Positions 10,841 through 20,894 of a stretch of DNA of 61,564 nt are shown here, piece by piece; the first letter of the stretch is position 1; the number at the start of each line of letters is the position of its first letter. The stretch is taken from positions 228,406-289,969 of the forward strand of contig GG745354.1 of NCBI GenBank assembly GCA_000151295.1, given 5' to 3'. The DNA is from Allomyces macrogynus ATCC 38327 (taxonomy: Eukaryota > Blastocladiomycota > Blastocladiomycetes > Blastocladiales > Blastocladiaceae). The notes beneath the pieces are model-generated. The model ran no database searches and had not been told where the DNA came from. It was given only the letters and a program-made list of their open reading frames with translations. The position numbers and the translations under genes were made by a program.

Positions 10841-13800
10841 ATGGACTCCCGCGCCTACCCGGGCGCTGTCGGCACCAACGGCGCTGGCACTGGCAGCTAT
10901 TCCTACTCGGCACCGGCCTCGCCCGCCGCGCACGCGCCATGGGCCCTGTACACGCGCTCAAGTCCGCGCCGGTCGGTCACGCTGGTGCCGCGCGTCGACT
11001 ACAGCATGTCGGCCGCGCAGGCCGCACGCAGCGATCGCCAGGCCCTACACCTGCAGATCGTCGACGCGACACCCTCGACGGCCGTCTTGAATGCGCGTGT
11101 CGTGCCAGTCGCTGCGCTGGAGCTTGCGAAAATGGACCAGGGCACCGCCAAACCCGTTCTTGGATTGCTCGGCGTGCTGGCTGTCGGCGACGACGTGTTT
11201 GTGGGCGTGGTGACGGGTGCCGAGCCCGTCATCGACCTCGAGGGGTCGACGGTCATGCTCATCACGCAAGTCGACTTGTACGTCCATACACTGTGAATTT
11301 CCGAATTCCTGTCCTGCCGTGACGCCACTCAAGCCCCTCTCTCTTCTTCCCGTCAGTGTTTCGCTCTCGACCGACGCCTACGACCGCGTCGCGACCGCGA
11401 TCCCGTCCCTCTCGGCACCCGGCGCGTCGGCCATCGACCTCGACCCGTCTGCGGCCAATGGCGGTCCGCCCGCACACCCTTGCCTGGCTCTGATCCGGCT
11501 CTTAGCCACGGGCACGTTCTACTACACGACCGGCGACCTCGATCTTTCGCGGCGCGCGCAGTACCGGTTCACGCACCCGACGCCGTCGCGCGACCCGCAG
11601 TATATTTGGAACCACCACATGGTGCATGCGCTCGCACAAGTCGTCGATGCGGCCAAGGACGCGGATGCGGCGATGGCACGATTTCTCGTGTTTGCGATTC
11701 AGGGCTATGTCGGGAAGGCCGTCACGTCTGATCGCACGCACTCGCTCACCGGTGTGTACTTTTGCCGCGTTGATTTTGTTTTTATATATATATTTTTTTA
11801 TCACGAACGGCTCTAACCCGTTCCGCTACATAGTCATCTCGCGCGTCTCCACGCGCCGCGCCGGCACCCGGTACAACACGCGCGGCATCGACGACACGGG
11901 CGCGGTCGCCAATTTCGTCGAAACCGAAATGCTCTACGCGTCCCCCGCCGCCGTTCTCTCGTTTGTGCAAGTGCGCGGATCCGTGCCCGTATTCTGGGAC
12001 CAGCCCGGCCTCCAGGTCGTGGGGCACAAGGTCGTGATCACGCGCGCACGCGAAGCGACTCGCCCAGCGTTCGACCGGCACTTCACGGACCTGCACGCCA
12101 ATTACGGCCCGTCGATCACCGCAGTCAATTTGTTATCGCAGGACGGCGCCGGCGAAAGTGTGTTGGGGAACGAGTACACGGCGCAGTTTGCGGCGCTCGT
12201 GAGTAGTGGGGCGGATGCGCTGGTGCAGTACGATTTCCACGCGAGCGTCAAGGGCAACAATTACGCGGCGTTGCAGGATTTGGTGAACAAGGTGGGCCCG
12301 AGCATGGAGAACATGCGGTGTTTCTTGCTCGATCCGGTATTGGGCCAGGCGATCGAGTCGCAAATGGGCGTGTTTCGCGTGAATTGCGTCGACTGCTTGG
12401 ACCGGTACGTTGTCTCTCATTGCACGGATCGCTGGACTCAATTCGAGACTGATACTGATTTGTTGCTCTGTAGGACCAACGTCGTACAGGGCCTGTTTGC
12501 AGAGCAGGCGCTGCGCATGTTCATTCCGAACGTGCCGACGGCGCTCTACGAGGAGTTCAAAGAGCTCTGGGCCAATAACGGCGACGCGCTGTCGCGAATT
12601 TACGCTGGCACGGGTGCGCTCAAGTCTGGGTTCACGCGGTCCGGCAAGCGCACGCTGGCCGGGTTCCTTGACGACTCGGTCAAGTCGGTCAACCGGTTTG
12701 TGATCAATAACTTCCAGGTCGGCTCTCTCCCCCATCTCTGATTCCCAACAGTGACTCGTAGCTGACACCTCCCGATTCTCGAGTGTAGGACAAGTCGCGG
12801 CAAGACACAATTGACCTTCTCCTGGGCAAGGCGCGGCCACGCGACATTGACGTGCGCGACCCGGTCCTCGCCGCGGTTGCCGAAGCCGTCACGCAACGTG
12901 CCGCCGAGTACACGTCGTCGCGCACCCTGCACGTCCACGTCGGCACGTACAACGTGAACGGTTGCATACCGCAAGAACCGATTGACCCGTGGGTGCACGC
13001 AGGCATCGAGGGCTCGCCTCCGCCGGACCTCGTGGTCATGGGGTTCCAGGAAATCGTCGAGCTGACTGCGGGCCAAATCGTTTCGGCCGACCCGATGAAG
13101 CGGCAAGTCTGGCAGCAGGAACTGACGACGGCGATTCGGCGCGCGCACCATGCAGCCGATTACGTCTTGGTCTGTGACGGGCAACTCGTGGGGGCTGCGA
13201 TCCTGGTTTTTGCGCGGTCCGACCTGACCCCAGCGATCCACGGCGTGGAAAAGTCGATTGTCAAGACGGGCCTGCGCGGGATGACGGGCAACAAGGGCGG
13301 TCTGTCCGTCTCGCTGCACGTGCACGACACGTCCTTCTGTTTCGTGACCGCGCATTTTGCCGCAGGCCAGTCGGCCGTCGATGACCGCAACCGCGACTAC
13401 GCGACCATCTTATCCGAAACCGTCTTCAAGCGTGGCCGACGCACGATCGCCGACCACGACCACATTATCTGGTTTGGCGACTTTAATTACCGAATCGACC
13501 TCGACAATGAGACGGTCCGGGACCTGATCGCACAGGACCGCTTGCTCGATCTGTTGCGTCGGGACCAGCTGACGGTGCAGCGCGCGCACGCGCGCGCGTT
13601 TGCCGGGTACACCGAGGGCGAAGTCACGTTTGCGCCAACCTACAAATACAATAACGGCACGCACACGTACGACACCTCCGAGAAGAACCGGATTCCGGCG
13701 TGGTGCGACCGGATTCTCTACAAGTCGAGCGCGAAGATGAACCTCGACGTCTACAAGCGCGCCGAATTGTTGGTCTCGGACCACAAGCCTGTGCTCGCGC

Positions 13801-14306
13801 TGTTCCGCGCGCCCGTAACGGTCGTCGACCACGCAAAAAAGCAGGCGCTCTACCAGGACTTGCTCCGCGGTATGACGGGCGGTGGCGCCGCGGCGAACCC
13901 GTTCCGCGCGATCTTGGCCGCGCAGCAGACGCAGCAACAGACGAGGGAGGCGCAGTTAATTTCGTTTGACGACGACGGTGGCGCCAGGCGGCTGCCGCCG
14001 CCGAGCACGGATACGTCTGTGGAGCCCTGGTGGGCCGCGTTCCCGCCGCTCCAGGATGCGACAACACCGGCGCCGACTGCGGCAATGACGCTTGCGCGGC
14101 CCGAGCCCGCAGCGCCGCGGCCAGCGGCTCCAGCGGCGCCGGCAGCAACGGCGACGGCGGCATCGTCGGTGCCGGCACTCGACATGTTTGATCCGTGGCG
14201 CGCGGCGTCGCCGACGCCCGCGCTTGGAGGAGGAGGGAGGGCAGGAGCAGGCGCGGCGGTTCCACCACCGCCGGCACCGGCCGAGGGGTGGTCACTCTTG
14301 GATTGA
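10841..14306 (+). CDS. INP52: Synaptojanin-like Sac and inositol 5-phosphatase
   Basis: Five exons: 10841-11277, 11357-11751, 11834-12404, 12474-12717 and 12789-14306, all introns GT-AG and in phase, giving 1054 residues. The N-terminal Sac domain removes phosphate from PI3P, PI4P or PI(3,5)P2; its catalytic motif RVNCVDCLDRTN is complete (about residues 459-470) and is reassembled exactly across intron 3. Upstream are the typical RRAGTRYNTRGIDD and NFVETE blocks. The second half is an intact type II inositol 5-phosphatase: VGTYNVNG (about 598), FQEIVEL, FGDFNYRIDL (about 778), WCDRILYK and SDHKPVL (about 878). The tail is Ala/Pro-rich with an NPF motif (about 918), which binds EH domains of endocytic adaptors. 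This is the domain order of synaptojanin and yeast Inp52/Inp53, acting in PI(4,5)P2 turnover during endocytosis and actin patch dynamics. Start chosen at ATGGAC with a good context; 10802 is a possible earlier start. Confidence 0.93.
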
Positions 14307-14928
14307 GCGTGAGGGCGAGGGACGATGCCTACATGAAAGTTGATTTCCGAGTGCGTTTCGGCCTTAAACCGTCCATCGCGACTGCCCGACCCGTTTGCTG
14401 GAAAGCGACCGCACACGCCCGACTGTGTGATCACTACCGGACAGAAATCACAGTCGCCACGCATCTCCACGGCCAGCCAGCCCACGCGTCGCTGGCCCGC
14501 CAGATGAGGCGCAAGTCGAGCACAAGCTGCGCTCTGTAACGCACCATGCTCAAAGCAAACACAACAACGAGCACAAGCAAGGGCCATGGGCGCCGACGCC
14601 ACACCTCGGACGCCGCTTCGAAATCGATCATACTTTGCCCAAGGCTCACCAGAGCGTATGGTTCGCTTCCAAACTTGCACACGTCGCGAGCGTCACGCCG
14701 CCACGGGCCTTTCTCTCTCGGGGACCTTGACGCGCGCAGCAAGTACAGTAAGTTCGCTGATCAGGCCTTGCAACGACTAGTACCAGCCTTTCCGACAACA
14801 GCTCATTGCTCCAGCTCCTCCCAGGCCGGCGCGCGTTCCTTCAGCTGTGATCACGACGCCATAATCGTCTGTCGTTTCCCAATCTCGACGATTCGTGTAC
14901 TTACGACCTGTCGAGGCGAACAACAAAC
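14307..14928. other. Intergenic region, nothing recognised
   Basis: About 620 bp between the synaptojanin-like gene and the kelch-like gene. A minus-strand open frame (14742-14434) has one hydrophobic stretch but no splice support or domain. Presumably the 3' flank and the next promoter. Confidence 0.4.
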
Positions 14929-16702
14929 ATGTGCACGAGAACGACGCGCTCCCGTGTGTTGCAGGTTGTACTTGTTGCCGTTGCTCTATTTGTTGCCCTC
15001 ATGCAACATGTGCCGGCATCCGACGCAGCCGCGGTGAGCTTTTCAAGCATGAACGCGTCAGAGACGTCGTCGTAAAGCGCCTGTGCCGTTGTTACAACGC
15101 GATTGTATCTGTTTGGCGGCTACGTTGGCGGTGCGTTGGATCGCGGTCGTCGAACTGACATTACAGATTTGTGTCTGAAATGTGACCAACTAGTCAAATG
15201 CACAGCTGACCATGGCGTAATTATTCTCGTCAAAACCAGAGCCCAACACCTCCACTAAAAGGCTGTTCAATGGCGTCTACTCGATCGACTATGCCAAGAC
15301 CGTCGCGACGGGCGTGGCCGCGGACTTGCAGCCGCACCGCATGCTTGAACTGTCCAGTGCTGGCCCTTCTAAGCAAGTCGCGGTCGTGCAACCCAATGGT
15401 CACGTCCTTCTCGCTGGCAGGGTCCGCGGGTCGACTGAGAAACCGAACCCGGCCGTCTACGAGTTTGATCCGTCCAAGGGCGGCACGAGCAAACTGTCAA
15501 CCACCACCACCAACGTGGCGCTCAAGTCAAGCCTGCAGGCCTCTGCCGCCACCAGCGGCGAGTCGGCCGTCTACACGTTTGGCGGCGTCGACGACACGGG
15601 CGGTGAGATTAACAACCTCAGCCCGCTCACGGTCGTTTCGCCCGACGGCAAGTCGACCGCGACCAACGTCACATCCAGCGGGCCGTCGGCGCGGCAGCTC
15701 GCGACCATGGGCCGTTGGAACGCGACGCACCAGCTCCTCTCTGGCGGGTTTGTCGCGTCCGACGAGGATCTCGGCGACCAGTGGCTGCTCGAGATGAAAT
15801 CGCTCGCGTGGACACGACTGTCGGCCGCCATGGCGCGCGCGCGGTACCAGCACCGGTCGTTCGTCTTCAAGGGCCGGTACGTGATTCACGTTGGCGGGTT
15901 CATGGCGGTCAAGCCGTACGCGCTCGTCGAGTACACGGACCTGTCGACGGGCCGCGCCCAGGTCGGAACCATTGTCAATGCCGCAAATGGGCCGGCGTCG
16001 CTCGTCGCCGGGTGCGCGTACATGCTGGAAGACGTGATTATCTACGTTGGCGGTGAGCAGGTGGCGAGCGACGGCAAGAACGACGGCGGCTACGCGCCGT
16101 TCCTGTCGCTTTTGCAGGTGCAGCCGCAGTCGGACGCGTCGCTCAAGTTCAAGTGGGTCACGGGCTCGCCAACCGCCGTGTCGACATCGCGTTCCACCGA
16201 CGGATCGCCCACGGCACCGCCCACGGCGTCGCCGAGCACCGAATCCAGCCCGAGTGGCAGTGGCGAGCTCAAAACCAGTCCGATTTCCCTCATTGTCATT
16301 GGTTCCGCGCTCGTGGTCGCCGGGTGCGGTTTGTTGGTGATGCACTGGCGCAAGCAAAAGCAGGCGACCCCCTCGGCGCCGAAGCCGGCGCCGACACCCG
16401 TCAAGGGTCCGACCGATGATTGGCCGATCATTTTTGGTACTCCCGGTCCTGGTCGGCGTCACCGTCTCCTTCCTTCTGTGACCCAATCTCCCACCACAGC
16501 GCCTGTACCAGAGCCGCTCTACTTGCCGCCCGTGGCTCGACCAGGAACGACAGCGGCACCGTTCCAGCAGAATAGCCTGGAGCCGTTGTACTTGCCAGGA
16601 GCCACAGCACCAGAACCGGTTTCTCGGTCAAGGCAGACCACTGCTGTGCCGCCGCCCAATGGTGCAAGGGCGGTGGGGGTGGCACCATTGGTTGATAGAT
16701 AG
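14929..16702 (+). CDS. Secreted, membrane-anchored kelch-like protein
   Basis: Exon 1 (14929-15033) encodes a signal peptide (LQVVLVAVALFVALMQHVPA). The simplest intact model splices GTGAGC at 15034 to AG at 15240-15241 and continues 15242-16702 in phase, giving 521 residues. The body has kelch-like blade features: NGHVLLAGRV, VYTFGGVDDTGG, HQLLSGGF, FKGRYVIHVGGF and VIIYVGGE. A Ser/Thr/Pro stalk is followed by a transmembrane helix (PISLIVIGSALVVAGCGLLV, about residue 370) and a Pro-rich cytoplasmic tail with repeated EPLYLP boxes. The 208-bp intron holds an extra kelch-like stretch (15082-15132, RLYLFGGYVGG) in frame with exon 1, but only after an in-frame TAA at 15073-15075. So the first blade is either a decayed exon or this copy is partly damaged. 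Likely a cell-surface protein; ligand unknown. Confidence 0.6.
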
Positions 16703-16792
16703 ACGTTATATCTTGGTTGAATGAACTGCGCTTTAGAGTGTAGGCCGGTTATATGTTCAACCCTTCCTTTCCTTTTATCAATAGGAAGACTG

Positions 16793-17018
16793 CAGCAAAC
16801 CCGCTCCGCACGATCTTGGCCACACACCAGACGAGGGGGCCGGCTCCAGCAGCGCCAGCAACAGCAACGGCGGCATCGTTGCCGGCACTCGACATGTCTG
16901 ATCCGTGGCGCGCAACGTCGCCGACGCCCGCGCTTGGAGGAGGAGGGGCGCGTGGGCGAGTATGGTGGTACCACCACCACCATCGCCGCCGGCCGAGGGG
17001 TGGCCGCTCTTGATTTGA
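16793..17018 (+). pseudogene. Stray copy of the synaptojanin-like 3' coding end
   Basis: The sequence matches the last part of the synaptojanin-like gene (about 13888-14306) over several blocks. AANPLRTILA corresponds to AANPFRAILA, and ATAASLPALDMSDPWRA to ATAASSVPALDMFDPWRA, followed by the same PTPALGGGG segment and a degenerate copy of the EGW..LLD stop region. About 170 bp of the parent (roughly 13,950-14,120) is missing from the copy. It has no promoter or upstream exons and lies just after the kelch-like gene. A duplicated and decaying fragment. Confidence 0.8.
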
Positions 17019-17433
17019 GTGTGGGGTGGGTCATGGCAAGCATCCATTGTTGCCTGTCACCCTCCCCCCCCTCCCCCGCCCCCATGGTCATGATATCTGT
17101 GGATTTTTGTTTGAATTAATTGCCTCAATCCTTTTATCTTGTCGATGCGGTTCGATGCAGAAGTACTCCAGTCATATGGCGATGCGATGGCGGTGCAATT
17201 AACCACTTCTTTGACACCACCCCAGTGGTTTCAGCATGCCGTGTCAAGTATCGTCATCGGTGTGCACATGATTTTGTCTCTTCTCGACACAGCAGGCCAG
17301 GTTATGCTTCAGACCTTCAAATCGTTTGTGGGCACAATTTGTTTCTCTTCGTCGTCAAAGATGATTGTAATCTGTCGGACCCACAGTTCGGTTCAAAGTC
17401 CTTTCCACCACCCGCCACGGCTCCCACCGCTAC
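17019..17433. other. Convergent 3' region, nothing recognised
   Basis: About 415 bp between the stray synaptojanin fragment and the 3' end of the minus-strand ADAM gene. Locally less GC-rich, with a C-run near 17060. Probably untranslated and intergenic sequence. Confidence 0.4.
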
Positions 17434-20400
17434 CTACGCCCAGAGCAGCGCCGCCGCACCAAGTACACTCATGATCGGCCCTAACGCCACGATTCCCACC
17501 GCCCAGATGCGGTCCATGCAGTTCCCATCGGGCCCGCTCCGCCTCCGCTGTTTAGCTGAACTTGCACCGCCCGAGCTGTTACCGGCTGCCAAATTGCCTT
17601 GCGTCAAAAGCGTTCCACTTGGACGCGTCGAGTTTGCCACACATAGTCCCGCCGCACATGTTCCCGTCGTGTTTGCTCCCGCTACGCACGCGGTCCCATT
17701 CGGCTGGAACGTGTACGGGCATGTCGCGGCCGCACCCGGACAATAGTCGGCCACATCGCACGACGCACGGGGTCTGGTGCGCGCGGGCCCACAGCACACG
17801 GTGGAGTTGTCGGCAAATTGGCACTGCGGCGTGCAGCACGAACCGAGAGATGCGTCGCACGCGGCGCCGGGGCGCAGTCGGCAGTTGGCCTGGCAGCACG
17901 GTGTGCCCGTGATCGTGTTACCCGGGTTGCACTCTTCGTCCGGGTCGAGGACGCCGTTTCTACGCTCGAATGGTTTGTTATTCGAAATTCAGCAACCTCA
18001 TCCACGAGAGGCTCAAAAGCACGCACCCGCACAGCGCTGACTTGCCGATCTGCGTCCACATTTCCCGTCAAGGCATACGCCCGTCACGTTCCCGGCCATG
18101 CACGGCGTCCCGTTGGCGTGCAGGTCGCCCCACGTCATGCACCGGCCGTCGCCCCACACACACCAGATGCGGCACGGGTACCCGACGGCGGTTCCATCGC
18201 ATCGCGGCAAATACGTGAGCCCGTAACCCTTGCAAACGTCAATGTCCGACCGACACGTGCCGCTTGCACAGCGGCCCGGGTTGCCCGCGCGCGACGTGCA
18301 TGCTGTTCCTGGGTGCAGGACCATGTCGGCGGGACACACAGGCGACCCGCCCGTGTAGTACTCGGCCACGTCGCAGAATGGGTCAGCGCTTGTGCGGCAC
18401 TCGGTCGTAGCGGGCATGAGTTGGCACCCGCGGCAGCACGCGCCTTTCGTGTTGTCGCACACGGCACCGGCACGCCATGTGCATTACGTGGTGCAGCACG
18501 CGCTGCCGTGGAACGGGTCGCCCGAGTCGCACTCCTCGCCGGGGTCGACTTGACCGTTGCTACCGGGTGGAGAAGAATTTAGAAACACCAAAGAGGCGAA
18601 TCTCACGTGAAGATCCCCTGGCAACGAATCCACAACGCGGCGACGCAATCGTGTCCAAGCAGGTGGCACGCGACCCAAGTACCGTGCGCATCTCGTTGAT
18701 CGAGCAGTTGCTGAATGCAGCGGGCTGCTGCTGGCACGAACCGCAGTAGTACGGGCTCTTGATATAATCGGTTGAGTTGCACGTCGACATGCCAATGTTG
18801 TCGTGATACGCTCCGAGATTGTGCGCGAGCTCATGCGTCATACCCATGCCGAGTCCCGCCATGACGGGGATCTTGACGCCGGGCGCCACGCTGCACGAGT
18901 AGAGCGAGTAACACATGCCCGAGACCCACAATACACCGCCGAGAGACCGACCCGTCAGGAGTTGCGTGTGGGCGGTGGTCGCGATAAAGGTACCAGCAAA
19001 GGCCGGATCGGTCATCCAGTCCCGACGCCATTGGCAAAATTGGACATGAATCTCGTTGACCGTGGCGTTGCTCGGAGCCCACATGGGCGACGTGGCCGTG
19101 TACGTGCCGACGAGCGTCGCGCGCAGCGTGTAGGGGTCGGGGAGGATCTTGTTGCTGCGCAGAAGCGAGTCGACGTTATTCACAAAGACGAGAATTGACA
19201 ACTCGGTCTGGTTGCCCCACACCTACAAGCAAGAAACAAAGGATGGGTTTGTCACGCGCGCTCTTCGTCTGCCCGTTCACGCCATGGCGCAAATGATGGT
19301 TTCGAACCTGGTACCGCTCATAGTCGCTGACCACCATCATCTCGACTCCCTTGTTCGTCTCGAGGCCGCGCTTCTTGACCGTCGGTGCCCCGCCCATTAT
19401 GGCCGCCGACCGGAGCGCTGAAGCGTCGCGGCGCATGTGCTCGGCCTCGACACGGGTCTCCTCGTCAAGTTGCTGATCCACATCGTCGATGGTCTTGTGG
19501 TTGCAAAAATGGTGGTTTGTGGCCGCTGCACCAGATCCGTCCCGGCCGGCCCCTGAGTCCCGGATCAGTTGATGCGGGCGAGCGAGTGCCGAGTCGGGAT
19601 CCCGTGCCTGGCGGGTTGACAATAACGCTGCCGCGTCCGGCCGGATCGCATACCGGTGCGTCTCGTTGAAGTGGATCACTCCGTGCATGCTGTCGCAAAG
19701 GCTAAGAGCCGCCAAGGACGCGTCCTCGCCCGCAACGGAGCCCTTAAAAAATTCTTGGGCAAAGAAACGAGTCAGCTCGATGCTCAAATTGGTCATTGCA
19801 GCAGAACCTCGGCATTGGTAAGACCGCGTCCCTGGTAGTAACAATTCGGCGGTCACTTCTTGTGAACCGTGTGTGCGGGCATCTCGGCGTCACCCATGAT
19901 ATGCTTGTAATTCCGGCCAATCAAGTCGCGGTTGAGCTTTGAGGACGTATCGAATCGTGGTCAGCAACCGCTCACATACCTTGAATACGGCATGCAACCG
20001 ACGCACCTGCAGGCGGAGAAACTTGGCATCGTCGCCGAGACCTTCCAGCTCGATGCTCAGCTGCCGCACGTACTGCGAGTTCCCGTCGGCGTCGCGCGCG
20101 CCGCCATGAGCACGAATGCTCGTCAGTCGCTCGCCAGTCCCTTGATGCCGCACAGCAATCCCGCGAACTCGGTGTGTTTCGCGCGGGGGCGAAAAATCTA
20201 TCGCGATTCCCTGGTTAGGAGGTGTTCATTCAACCGCGTACGTGAACAAGCCAATGCGATACTCTACACGGGTCGCGACACATACCTGATCTGACGGTCG
20301 TTCGTCCGGGGATCATGACGGGGTCCGCTTCTTCAGCGACTGTTTGCACGCCATGGTGGCCAATCGTAAGCAAGAGCACCAATAGAAGTACGGCCGTCGC

Positions 20401-20451
20401 GGCGGCAGGGATTTTGGTTATGGGCCCAAGTCGTGGTCGCTGTGATTTCAT
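17434..20451 (-). pseudogene. ADAM-type metalloprotease with two disintegrin modules, interrupted
   Basis: Order on the minus strand: signal anchor from ATG 20451 (AAATAVLLLVLLLTIGHH), donor GTATGT at 20285; propeptide exons around 20130-19990 and 19940-19800 including the family hallmark CYYQG; a reprolysin (M12B) domain 19222-18620 with LLTGRSLGGV and the complete zinc site HELAHNLGAYHD; a first disintegrin (NGQVDPGEECDSGD) and Cys-rich region 18563-18013; a second disintegrin (NGVLDPDEECNPGN) 17960-17600; and a final hydrophobic segment before TAG at 17434. An active enzyme would cleave extracellular proteins at the cell surface. Against an intact gene: in-frame TGA at 19855-19853, in-frame TAA at 18486-18484 inside the first disintegrin with Cys spacing preserved on both sides, and a junction near 18562-18608 whose phases do not match. 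Family is rare in Dikarya but known in fungi and chytrids. Confidence 0.75.
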
Positions 20452-20894
20452 GCTGGGGGTTGTTGCCAATCAAACGACCAATTACGCCTTGCGGGCGGAC
20501 GGAGTGGAGAATACCATAAACTGGGTGAGCACTGACTTTCCAGACGGATTTGGTCGATGTTGCAGCGGGAACTCGTGGCGCGGCCAAAATGCTGGCTTGA
20601 TGGCTCAACTCATCAACTCAGGAGCGCATTGCATTGTCTTGTATTTGCTACGCGTGGCGAGACATGGGCAAAGCATTGCGGGTTGTAACAGTTTGCGGTT
20701 GGTTGCGGTTGATACTTCACGTTTGATTTGGTTTTGATGCTCCTCGGTTGCTCATGGACGGATGCAGCATGCGCTGGCGTGTGCTGCATGTTCGAGCGGT
20801 TGGATGTGGCGTCAGAAGGTGATCAATCATGCTGCCCTGATTGCGACAACGACGCACAATACGAATGTAACCAAAAGCACACAAATTGAGCAGT
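20452..20894. other. Intergenic region between ADAM 5' end and RBM28 3' end
   Basis: About 440 bp. Contains the promoter side of the ADAM gene and the 3' flank of the RBM28/NOP4 gene. No domain-bearing frame seen. Confidence 0.4.

Noticed and set aside
17818..18582. 254-codon plus-strand frame opposite the ADAM gene
   Set aside because: Antisense shadow of a Cys-rich coding region; no domain on the plus strand.
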